Assembly (NCBI GenBank): GCA_965213645.1
Contig: CBDBZX010000002.1
Location: 806,001-870,000 of the forward strand
Length of the DNA: 64,000 nucleotides
Origin: CBDBZX01 sp965213645
GTDB lineage: Bacteria > Deinococcota > Deinococci > Deinococcales > Trueperaceae
Reading direction: 5' to 3'
This document shows, piece after piece, positions 43,922-51,554 of the stretch. The stretch's first letter is position 1, and each line of letters starts with the position of its first letter. A program made the position numbers and the translations under genes. Under the pieces are notes generated by a model. That model was not told where the DNA came from and ran no database searches. It saw only the letters and a list, made by a program, of their open reading frames with translations.

Positions 43922-44965
43922 TCAACCTTTCTCTGATGTCGATAAAGCCCGCAAGTCAGGCAGGTCTAAAGCGCGACCTAGACCGAGAATGACACAGTCG
44001 GCAGGCTCAGCCGCTAAAGTCACAGGCAGGCCCGTCTGCTGCTGTAAGAAGTCGTCCAAGTTGCGCAAGAGCGCACCGCCGCCCGTCAGCACGATGCCCC
44101 GGTCAACGACCTTGGCGGCGCGTTCGGGCGGGATGGCCTCGAGCACGCGCCGCACCCCACTCACGATTTTGCGCAGCGGGTCACGGAGTGCCTCCGCTAC
44201 GTCTTCGGCGTTGATAGCGACGGTTTTGGGTATCCCGGTGGTTAGGTCACGTCCGCGCACCGCCTTCGTGCGTTCCGTTTCGGTATGCCTATCAGGGTTT
44301 ATATCGACGTTTGTGGCAGCGCCTAGCTCGAGCTTGACCGCTTCAGCCGTTTGCTCACCGATGAGGAGGTTCGCCTTGTGGCGCACGGTGCGAACAATCG
44401 CCTCGTCAAAGGCGTCACCCGCAACGCGCAACGACTCCGACGCGACCACGCGACCGCCACCGACGACGGCGATGTGGGTAACGCTGCTCCCGATATGAAC
44501 GAGCATCGCGCCCGCCGCTTCATCCACGTCAAGACCCGCGCCCAACGCTGCGGCTAAAGGTTCCTCGAGCAAAGACACCTCCCGCGCAACCTCTCGAGTC
44601 GCTTCTAACACTGTACGCCCTTCAGCTTCAGCGAGGCTCGAGGGTAGACATAAGACGATGTCGGGCTTCGAACCTAAGCCGTCCACTACGCGGCTAACGA
44701 ACGTTGCAAGCATCTTCTCGGCAAGCCCGTAGTCCCCGACGATGCCGTCACGTAAGGGGCGCACGCTGATGACGTTGGCGGGCACTCTGGTATCACGCTC
44801 CGACACACGCTCCGGCATCGCCTCACGACCCACCGCTACGACCTCATTCGTCTCCTGATTGAGCGCTACGACTGAGGGCTCGAGCAGCGCGACCCCTCGC
44901 CCCCTGACGAAGATGCGCGTCATGGACGTGCCCAAATCTACAGCGACGCTTTGACGCCTAAACAT
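43922..44965 (-). CDS. mreB: Rod-shape-determining actin homologue MreB
   Basis: 347 residues from ATG 44965 (MFRRQSVAVDLGT), preferred over GTG 44980. Bacterial actin that organises lateral wall growth. Phosphate-1 loop VAVDLGTSMTRI, RPLRDGIVGDY, LLEEPLAAALGAG, phosphate-2 MLVHIGSSVTHIAVV and the adenosine motif VLTGGGALLRNLD are all present. It deviates from typical MreB in phosphate-1 (DLGTSMTRIF instead of the usual DLGTANT). No mreC/mreD is adjacent on the visible strand. Confidence 0.92.
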   Translation of the reverse strand: MFRRQSVAVDLGTSMTRIFVRGRGVALLEPSVVALNQETNEVVAVGREAMPERVSERDTRVPANVISVRPLRDGIVGDYGLAEKMLATFVSRVVDGLGSKPDIVLCLPSSLAEAEGRTVLEATREVAREVSLLEEPLAAALGAGLDVDEAAGAMLVHIGSSVTHIAVVGGGRVVASESLRVAGDAFDEAIVRTVRHKANLLIGEQTAEAVKLELGAATNVDINPDRHTETERTKAVRGRDLTTGIPKTVAINAEDVAEALRDPLRKIVSGVRRVLEAIPPERAAKVVDRGIVLTGGGALLRNLDDFLQQQTGLPVTLAAEPADCVILGLGRALDLPDLRALSTSEKG

Positions 44966-45121
44966 GGCGAACGCTCGCACGGCTTAATCTCTTGGTGTTC
45001 GTAAGAGGTAACAAGAGGTTTGAGTGCAAATAGAGAGGTGTGTTCACAGTAGGTGCAGTATACCGCCCGTAGCAAATTGGATGACTCGAGAAAACGCAGA
45101 ATATTCTAGGCAAATTTGAAG

Positions 45122-45691
45122 CTAGAGGTAGAGGGGAACCGCGCTATTCGCACCTTCCGCTGCGCGTCGTGCCAAGTACGCCGCGTCGGGCGCAACGTTT
45201 TCATAGTAAGGGAGGTCGGGGTACTGAGCTTTGAGGTCGCCTCGAGCGACCTTTGCAACTTTGTCATAACGAAGTTCACCTTTAGCGAGTTCGAACACAC
45301 CCGCGTAGACATTGCCGCGCCGCGCGTCGAGCGCGATCACGCCTTTCGGTTCACCCTCGCTCAAGCTCGCGGCTGCCATCGCTACCAAGCTGCTCTCACC
45401 GCGCAGCGGGATTCCTAACCCCTGCGCGATACCTTTCGCTGTCGCCACACCGACCCTGAGCCCTGTATACGACCCCGGCCCTGTGCCGACACCGATACCA
45501 GCGAGGTCGCTGCGGCGCACGGCAGCGCGTTTTAGTAGCTCTTCCAATTCAACACCGACACGCGCGGCGTGGTCTCGTCCGACCTCTTCACAAAACTGTG
45601 CGAGGACACCTACGCCTTCCGACCAGAGCGCGAGGGAGAGGTAAGCGCTGGCGCTGTCGACGCCTATATAGATGGAAGGGGAACGTTGCAC
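45122..45691 (-). CDS. tsaB: tRNA threonylcarbamoyladenosine biosynthesis protein TsaB
   Basis: 189 residues, ASKHA-fold partner of TsaD in t6A synthesis. YIGVDSASAYLSLALW, the GRDHAARV motif, GIGVGTGPGSYTGLRVGVATAKGIAQGL and VIALDARRGNVYAG are the expected landmarks. Starts at GTG 45691 without ribosome site; TACACT is 5 bases upstream. The C-terminus ends early with AVPLYL, the usual TsaB end. Confidence 0.95.
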   Translation of the reverse strand: MQRSPSIYIGVDSASAYLSLALWSEGVGVLAQFCEEVGRDHAARVGVELEELLKRAAVRRSDLAGIGVGTGPGSYTGLRVGVATAKGIAQGLGIPLRGESSLVAMAAASLSEGEPKGVIALDARRGNVYAGVFELAKGELRYDKVAKVARGDLKAQYPDLPYYENVAPDAAYLARRAAEGANSAVPLYL

Positions 45692-45696
45692 GGTTC

Positions 45697-45702
45697 AGTG
45701 TA
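45697..45702 (-). promoter_or_regulatory. -10 box TACACT of a leaderless-type promoter for tsaB
   Basis: On the minus strand TACACT ends 5 bases before GTG 45691. Confidence 0.6.
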
Positions 45703-45777
45703 ACGTGTGGGCTGAGTAATACCAAAGTGATTTACTTAAACGCCCGTTTCGCAAAGGCGAAAACTACATATTATATA

Positions 45778-45853
45778 GCAGGTATCATCTGGTCAGAGAC
45801 GCTCTCACTTTGTAAAACAATGTCTAGCACGCACTTTAAGAGATGATACCTGC
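45778..45853 (+). repeat. 76-bp inverted-end repeat, copy 2
   Basis: Perfect 13-bp inverted ends GCAGGTATCATCT / AGATGATACCTGC. Core contains CTGGTCAG, CTCTCAC and TAGCACGCACTTTAAG; the TAG corresponds to the transposase stop at 39781. The gap 45692-46095 contains this copy and the MITE-like copy next to it, no gene. Confidence 0.9.
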
Positions 45854-45887
45854 GCTCAACTGTCTCAGTATGTCGTGGAACTGCTAA

Positions 45888-46073
45888 TACTGTCAACCAA
45901 ATAATGAACCATGTCATTCTGAACGTAACGAAGTGGCGTGAAAGAATCTCTACATTCGCCTTCCCTCTCGCTGAGATTGAAAGTTACGTAGTTTTGGCAG
46001 TTGCCAAACGAGACCCTTACGCCTTCGGCTCAGGGTGACATATAAGAGGTGTCAAAACTTTGTTGACAGTGTA
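45888..46073 (+). repeat. MITE-like repeat, copy 2 (186 bp)
   Basis: Left end TACTGTCAACCAAA, right end TTTGTTGACAGTGTA (inverted), with the internal ATGTCATTCTGAACG ... GAATCTC and CAGGGTGACA segments shared with copy 1. It lies just after the stop of the PASTA gene (46096 is its last base). Confidence 0.8.
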
Positions 46074-46095
46074 TTACTTCCTTAAAACCTGATCA

Positions 46096-47805
46096 TCACG
46101 GATTAATTGTAAGCCTCTCACCGTAGCGCAACCCGTCGAGCGTCAGCGTAAAGGTTACGGGGCCGGGCTCTGAGGTCTGCCACGTCCCTTCGAGGCGCTC
46201 GCCGCCGCGTACGCGCTGCGCGGCAATCAGCTCGGGCTCGCCCGAGAGGGTCTCCACCGTGACCTGGGCGAGTTGCTCGGGCGTGCCCTCTTGGATGCGC
46301 CAGCTATAGGGGATGCGGCGCGGCTCGCCCCGGTCATCCAAGCCCGAACGCACCTCCGCCGCGACAGCCGGTGTGGGGACGGGTGAAGGTGGCCTGTTGA
46401 GTGTCAGCGCGACGCTCTGTGCTGACCTCGTCCCCGGCGGCGGGTCTTGGGTGATAACGCCTGTGGGCAAGCGAGCGGAGCTTATCTCTCTGGGGTCTCG
46501 TAAGCGCAGTCCCTCACGCTGCGCCAAACGGCGGGCGGCGTCTAGGGTCATGCCCGTGAAGTTAGGTACGCCCGTACCGCTCAGCGGAGGCGCGTTTTGT
46601 GCGGCGTCGCCCGTCACGCTAAGGCGGAGGGCCGCCGCGTCTTGGGCGATGAGTTGGTTCGGGATGATGTTTTGCGACACGACGATGTCCGCGCGTTGTC
46701 CGGTTCCGCTCACGCGCTCAATCTCGGGTGGCCCCAGGCCCGCTGCCCGGATGAGCGCGTTGGCCTCCGCTAACGTCATCCCTGTCAAATCGGGCAAAAA
46801 GGTCAACTCGCCCTGCGGCCCTTCGCTGACCAATAGGTCCACAGCGCTCCCGATAGGCGCTTGACCCTCCCAGGACTGCGCGATGACCTCGCCGCTCGGT
46901 GACGCGCTATGAATACGGGACAGCTCGCCCAACGCCAACCCCGCCGCCGCAAGCTGCTGCTCAGCCTCGCGCGCCGAGAGGCCATTGAGCCCCGGCACAT
47001 CGGTTGGGGCGAGCTGTCCAGGCGGCAGCGCGTAGCGCAGGTGCACGGTGCGTCCCGGCCTGAGCTGCGCTCCTGCGCTCGGCTCGCTGCTGAGCACCTG
47101 ACCGATGCTTTCGCTCGAGGAGACGGGGCTCGAGCTTGTATTAAGCCCAAGCTGCTGCAAGGCGCTCAGCGCCTCAGTGACCTCTTGCCCGCGCACGTTT
47201 GGCACGACGATAAATTCGCGGTTTAGGGGTCGGTAGAAGCTCGAGGCGAGCAGCACCATTCCCAAGAGCGCGAGGATGGTGCCCGGTAGCCACGGTTTCG
47301 TCCCTATGGACCAAGCGGTAAGCCGACGTTTCTGTTCTTGCGCCGTGACGGATTGCGCCCTATGAGGTTGCTGGGGTCGCACAGCCACCGCCGGATGATT
47401 CAAGGCTTCGGAGCGTTCAAAGGCGAGCCCATAAACCTTGACGCCCTCTTTGCCATCCTCTTTATCGGCGCAGAGGTGTGCGTCCTCTAAAGCCCAGCCG
47501 TGGGACTCGAGGAGGTGTGCAATACCCTCTTGCTCACCGTCATCACCGCTGCAGTTTTCAGGCGGCACAAGCCACGCGACGTAGTGTGCGCCTGGCCTCG
47601 AGACGAGGTCGTAAATTGCCGCACGTTCACCGCGTTTGAGTTTGCGCAGCAGCGTTCGGTAGCGCTCAAACTCTGCTTCCTCTGCCGCCTCTAGGCTGTA
47701 CCAAGCGACGCGCACCGCCGCGCCGTTGGGCGCAGTGGCGTCGAAGAGCGTGCTATTGGGTCCTAGCGGACGTTGGGAGATGATTTCGTATTTACCGTCT
47801 AGCAT
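46096..47805 (-). CDS. PASTA-repeat membrane protein with kinase-like N-lobe
   Basis: 569 residues. The start LDGKYEIISQRPLGPNSTLFDA has the length and pattern of a Ser/Thr-kinase N-lobe (LDGRYEI...LG...), but there is no catalytic HRD or DFG motif, and the domain stops near residue 150. One membrane helix (about 177-198) is followed by PASTA-type repeats outside the cell (about 200-480; EFIVVPNVRGQEVTEALSALQ, TDVPGLNGLSAREAEQQLAA, TFLPDLTGMTLAEANALIRA, TGVPNFTGMTLDAARRLAQ) and a final beta-rich domain. PASTA domains bind peptidoglycan fragments. It seems a truncated pseudokinase relative of PknB/StkP that senses cell wall. Confidence 0.85.
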   Translation of the reverse strand: MLDGKYEIISQRPLGPNSTLFDATAPNGAAVRVAWYSLEAAEEAEFERYRTLLRKLKRGERAAIYDLVSRPGAHYVAWLVPPENCSGDDGEQEGIAHLLESHGWALEDAHLCADKEDGKEGVKVYGLAFERSEALNHPAVAVRPQQPHRAQSVTAQEQKRRLTAWSIGTKPWLPGTILALLGMVLLASSFYRPLNREFIVVPNVRGQEVTEALSALQQLGLNTSSSPVSSSESIGQVLSSEPSAGAQLRPGRTVHLRYALPPGQLAPTDVPGLNGLSAREAEQQLAAAGLALGELSRIHSASPSGEVIAQSWEGQAPIGSAVDLLVSEGPQGELTFLPDLTGMTLAEANALIRAAGLGPPEIERVSGTGQRADIVVSQNIIPNQLIAQDAAALRLSVTGDAAQNAPPLSGTGVPNFTGMTLDAARRLAQREGLRLRDPREISSARLPTGVITQDPPPGTRSAQSVALTLNRPPSPVPTPAVAAEVRSGLDDRGEPRRIPYSWRIQEGTPEQLAQVTVETLSGEPELIAAQRVRGGERLEGTWQTSEPGPVTFTLTLDGLRYGERLTINP

Positions 47806-47811
47806 AGGGTA

Positions 47812-47887
47812 GCAGGTATCATCTGGTCGTAAAAGCCCTCACTGTCTAAAACATTGCCCGGCACGTACTTTACAAGATGATATCTGC
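47812..47887 (+). repeat. 76-bp inverted-end repeat, copy 3
   Basis: GCAGGTATCATCT at the left and AAGATGATATCTGC at the right, same length as copies 1 and 2. It lies 7 bases before the start codon of the PASTA gene (opposite strand), so it occupies that gene's promoter position. Confidence 0.9.
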
Positions 47888-47986
47888 GGCTATTCTCCTT
47901 AGTTACGTTTAACGTGCGTTTGTAAACTCACGCCATCTATACTAACGCGGCAACGCCCAAAAATATGAAAGAGCGCGGCATGTACC

Positions 47987-49123
47987 CAGGGCTTACGCAT
48001 GTAGAACTTTGAGGAGGTAGTCGTCATCCCAGCCTGCCCTGCTGCGCTTGGCTTTGATACTGGCTTTAAGTGTTGACTCTAGCTTGAGCTGATTGAGGGC
48101 TAGATGTCGCAAAGTGACAAGATTAGCTTGGGCGTTTTGCGTTCTAGCTCTACTTTCATCTTCTTTGAAGGCTACGTCCAAAGTCCAATGTAAGCTGTTT
48201 TCAATACCCCAGTGAGCGCGCACAGCATAAGCGAGCGTTTCCACGTCCGTGAGGCTGGTCAGGAAGTAGCGCTCACTGACGCTCTTTTCACCGTTGATCT
48301 CGCGGGTGCTTCTAATCTTCGCAACAGCGGCAAGGTCACGCCAAGCTGAGGTGTTCTCCAAAAAGTCCAACTCGGTGAGTAACCACACCTCGCGGGTCTC
48401 AAGGCGTCCATGACCTCGGCTGCTGGTAGACCAATGCGGTGCGCTCTGGTCCTGTTCAAAAAGCCAACGGACGTCTTCGAAAAGGTGCTTATGGTTGGCT
48501 TTGAGCGCTAAAGCGTAGTCTGCTAGGTGTTCGCGAATGGTCCAAGCAATCTGTGTTTGGGTGCCTGCTGCGTCAATTGTGACCGTCGTTCCAGCAATAT
48601 CAAGCCCTTCGAGCAGTTCGGGAATGGCGGTGATCTCGTTGCTCTTATCGGCAACTTGCTGCTGCCCTAAAACAATCTGGTGCTCACTTGCCCAAACGCT
48701 TACTGTGTGTAAACCGCTCGCACGTGACCATTTACCATCTACCGCTCGCACAGGAACTTCCCGCTCAGCTAACGCTAAGCTCTGTGTCCATCTGAAAAAC
48801 ACTCCCTGCCAAGCCTCCGCATCCAGCAGCATGAACACCCGCCTAAAGGTGTCGTGGCTAGGAATACCATTAGGAAGGTCCAATATCTTCTCTAGTTGGG
48901 CTTGCTTGCCCTGACCGTACTGCTCGATCTCGCTAAACGTGTCCGCGCCACTGATCACCGCGCAGATGGCGATGACCAAAATGTCTTCTAGCTTATGGCA
49001 CACGTTATGTGCTCGCGGATCAGGCACAACCGTGAAGTGGGCTAGTAGTTTCGGTATCTCTATTTCGTTCATCCTTTACTTTAGCTGCCCATGCCAGCAA
49101 AACTTGTACATGCGTATGCCCTG
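47987..49123 (-). mobile_element. ISAs1-family insertion sequence (complete)
   Basis: 1137 bp. The ends are inverted repeats: CAGGGCTTACGCATGTA at 47987 and its counterpart CAGGGCATACGCATGTA (reverse complement) ending at 49123, one mismatch in 17. Both sides carry the same 11 bases, CGGCATGTACC (47976-47986 and 49124-49134), the target duplication. The element interrupts a palindrome: GAAAGAGCGCGG before and CCGCGCTCTCTTTC after. Intact ends, intact transposase and exact duplication point to a recent insertion. Confidence 0.93.
47993..49072 (-). CDS. ISAs1-family transposase
   Basis: 359 residues, full length. The family's N-terminal segment (FTVVPDPRAHNVCHKLEDILVIAICAVISGAD) is present, as are the catalytic acidic sites in VRAVDGKWSR and VTIDAAGTQTQIA and the C-terminal HWGIENSLHWTLDVAFKEDESR with the final Glu/Asp. 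Fills the element almost end to end. No frameshift. Confidence 0.95.
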   Translation of the reverse strand: MNEIEIPKLLAHFTVVPDPRAHNVCHKLEDILVIAICAVISGADTFSEIEQYGQGKQAQLEKILDLPNGIPSHDTFRRVFMLLDAEAWQGVFFRWTQSLALAEREVPVRAVDGKWSRASGLHTVSVWASEHQIVLGQQQVADKSNEITAIPELLEGLDIAGTTVTIDAAGTQTQIAWTIREHLADYALALKANHKHLFEDVRWLFEQDQSAPHWSTSSRGHGRLETREVWLLTELDFLENTSAWRDLAAVAKIRSTREINGEKSVSERYFLTSLTDVETLAYAVRAHWGIENSLHWTLDVAFKEDESRARTQNAQANLVTLRHLALNQLKLESTLKASIKAKRSRAGWDDDYLLKVLHA

Positions 49124-49165
49124 CGGCATGTACCGCGCTCTCTTTCAAACGTGTGAAAAATTTTG

Positions 49166-49244
49166 AGGTGTCCCGTTTTAGGGGTGGGTCGTCACGCCGC
49201 CTATCTTGCGCTTAAACGACGCTACCCATAAAACGTGGTACACC
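49166..49244. repeat. Palindromic repeat, AGGTGTCCCGTTTT family, copy 2
   Basis: Left arm AGGTGTCCCGTTTT, right arm AAAACGTGGTACACC (reverse complement GGTGTACCACGTTTT). Same arms as the copy at 26358-26446 but a different middle. It lies between the IS element and the end of ftsH. Confidence 0.65.
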
Positions 49245-49256
49245 AGCAGAATAGCG

Positions 49257-51260
49257 TTAGCTGCTCGAGCCCTCCGCGCTAGGACGCGGGTCGATGGGCT
49301 GCTTCGTGCGCTCCTCGTTGCGGCGCTTTTGGCGCTCGGCAGCTTCGGCTTGCTCGGCGGCGCGTCTCGAGGCTTCCTCGATGTTGCGTTCAGCCGCCTC
49401 CTCTTCGCCGACGATCATCGTGGTAATCTCCTCGGCGGACGCGCCCTCTTGCGCACGTTCGTAAGCCCTGGCAATGAGCGCACCGTCCACCGTCTCGCGC
49501 TGTAAGAGCGCTTCGGCGACACCCTGAACCACAGGCCAGTTCTCGTCGATGACCTTTTCAGTCGTCTGATAAGCCGTGCTCAAAATCTCGTTGACTTGGC
49601 CCTCTAGCTCCCGCGCCGTCTCCTCGCTGAAGTCCTTGCGGCGGCTGATTTCGCCTCCTAAAAAGACCGGTCCCTGATCCGAGCCCCAGGCGACGAACTC
49701 TCTTCCGCCCATACCGAGGTCGAAGACCATCTGCTTCGCCATGCCCGTCGCTTGTTTAAGGTCGTTGGACGCGCCCGACGAAATCGTACCGGTGAGCTTC
49801 TTTTCAGAAACGCGCCCACCGAAGGCAACAACGAGTTGTTGGTGAAAGCGCTCGCGCGAGAAGAACATCTCCTCTTTGGACAAAGGAGCCATGAAGCCGC
49901 CCGCTCCGCCGCGTGGCATGATGGTGACTTTGCGGATATGTCCAAGGTCGGGCTGTGTCACAAACGCTACCGCGTGCCCCGCCTCGTGAAAGGCGAGAAT
50001 TTTACGCTCGTTTTCGCTAGGGACCAACGAACCGCGCCGCAAACCTAAGACGATGCGGTCGAGCGCTTCGTTGAAGTCGGCCCAGGAGATGATCTGCTTG
50101 CCCGTCCTCGCGGCGATCAAAGCCGCTTCGTTGGTGAGGTTCTCCAGGTCAGCACCCGAGAACATCGGTGTCGCACCTGCCAAACGCTCCAAGTTCACAT
50201 CTTCCGCGATGGGTTTGTTGCGCACGTGCACGCGCAAAACCTGCTCGCGCTCGCGTTGGGTTGGCAGACCGATTGTCACCTGACGGTCGAAGCGGCCTGG
50301 GCGCAGGAGCGCGGGGTCTAAGATGTCGGGGCGGTTGGTCGCGGCGATGATGATGACCGAGGTGTCCTTTTCAAAGCCGTCCATCTCGGACAAAATCTGG
50401 TTCAAGGTCTGCTCGCGCTCGTCGTGACCGCCGCCGATACCCGCGCCGCGCCTACGCCCAATCGAGTCAAGCTCGTCAATAAAGATAATCGCCGGGCTCG
50501 CCTTACGCGCCTCTTCGAAGAGGTTGCGCACGCGGCTCGCGCCGACGCCCACAAACATCTCCATGAATTCAGAGGCAGAAACGGTTAAGAAAGGCACACC
50601 CGCTTCGCCTGCCACGGCCCGCGCCAAGAGCGTCTTACCTGTTCCTGGCGGGCCGACTAAGAGCATCCCTTTAGGAATCTCCGCGCCGATGCGCAGGTAT
50701 TTCTGCGGCGACTGCAAAAAGTCCACGGTCTCTTTGAGTTCCTGCTTAGCCTCTTCGTGTCCGGCGACATCGTCAAAGGTCGTCTTGACCTTGTTCTCGC
50801 GTCCATACGTCTTCGCTTTAGATTGTCCGAACTGCATCACCTGACTCGGACCACCTTGCGCCCGCATGAAGATAAACCAAAAGAAGGCGATCAGGATGAT
50901 AATGGGCAAGAGCGCGAAAGCGATACCCGCCCACGGCGACGGGTTGCGCCCGTCGAAGCTGACGTTTTGCTCGCGCAAGAGGTTGATGAGTTCGGGGTCG
51001 CCAGCGGGGGGCGGGGTGGTCTCGAAGCGCAGGATGCTTCTTACGTTTTCACCCTGTCCGACTTGCGTTTCGGCGTTGAGTTCACCGCGAATGTTGCCGT
51101 CCTCGATAACAGCCGACTGAACCTTGCCCTCTTGCACCAAGTTGATGAATTCCGAGTAGCCGATTTCGCTGCCCGAGGGGGTGGCGTTAAACTGGTTAAA
51201 GACAAAGATACCCAAGATGATGAGCATCACCAGCAGCCAGGGATTAAATGATCGTTTCAA
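49257..51260 (-). CDS. ftsH: ATP-dependent zinc metalloprotease FtsH (second paralogue)
   Basis: About 667 residues from TTG 51260, chosen because TGGAGG stands 6 bases before it and the protein then begins KRSFNPWLLVMLIILGIFV, the usual FtsH start; a GTG at 51293 gives 11 more residues. Two membrane helices (about 7-24 and 110-130), Walker A GPPGTGKT, Walker B IIFIDELDSIGRRRG, ATNRPDILDPALLRPGRFDRQ and HEAGHAVAF are intact. It has the longer charged tail typical of the general FtsH. Probably the main copy; the 1188-3095 copy is more diverged in its periplasmic domain. Confidence 0.95.
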   Translation of the reverse strand: MKRSFNPWLLVMLIILGIFVFNQFNATPSGSEIGYSEFINLVQEGKVQSAVIEDGNIRGELNAETQVGQGENVRSILRFETTPPPAGDPELINLLREQNVSFDGRNPSPWAGIAFALLPIIILIAFFWFIFMRAQGGPSQVMQFGQSKAKTYGRENKVKTTFDDVAGHEEAKQELKETVDFLQSPQKYLRIGAEIPKGMLLVGPPGTGKTLLARAVAGEAGVPFLTVSASEFMEMFVGVGASRVRNLFEEARKASPAIIFIDELDSIGRRRGAGIGGGHDEREQTLNQILSEMDGFEKDTSVIIIAATNRPDILDPALLRPGRFDRQVTIGLPTQREREQVLRVHVRNKPIAEDVNLERLAGATPMFSGADLENLTNEAALIAARTGKQIISWADFNEALDRIVLGLRRGSLVPSENERKILAFHEAGHAVAFVTQPDLGHIRKVTIMPRGGAGGFMAPLSKEEMFFSRERFHQQLVVAFGGRVSEKKLTGTISSGASNDLKQATGMAKQMVFDLGMGGREFVAWGSDQGPVFLGGEISRRKDFSEETARELEGQVNEILSTAYQTTEKVIDENWPVVQGVAEALLQRETVDGALIARAYERAQEGASAEEITTMIVGEEEAAERNIEEASRRAAEQAEAAERQKRRNEERTKQPIDPRPSAEGSSS

Positions 51261-51542
51261 CAGAGCCTCCAGGCGGCGCGAGCGCCGCGTCACCTACCTC
51301 GCGTCAACTCGCTGCTCGTTGCTTCTGAAAGCGGGTTGTGGTAGGGGTAATATGTTATTATGGTAGCACCCTCTCTCTTACGCTGGCTGTAAGCTATCGG
51401 ACGAAATGGCGCGGAAATTTTAGCTGTATGTTGAATAATTCATGTTAGCTTTTCACTGCACCTTTTACCCTCTGTCACATGCTGAATTACGTTCGATACG
51501 CAGATTGTCTAGGTTCGTGATCTCCACCGTTGAATCGAGCGG

Positions 51543-51548
51543 TAAACT
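51543..51548 (+). promoter_or_regulatory. -10 box TAAACT of a leaderless-type promoter for the SulP gene
   Basis: TAAACT ends 6 bases before GTG 51555 (4 bases before an out-of-frame ATG). Confidence 0.55.
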
Positions 51549-51554
51549 GCCTAT

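Noticed and set aside
46313..46864. 183-codon frame on the plus strand inside the PASTA gene
   Set aside because: Runs antisense through a well-supported gene; composition follows the mirror of GC-rich codons and no start signal or family is seen.
50757..51251. 164-codon plus-strand frame opposite ftsH
   Set aside because: Mirror of FtsH coding sequence; no homology.
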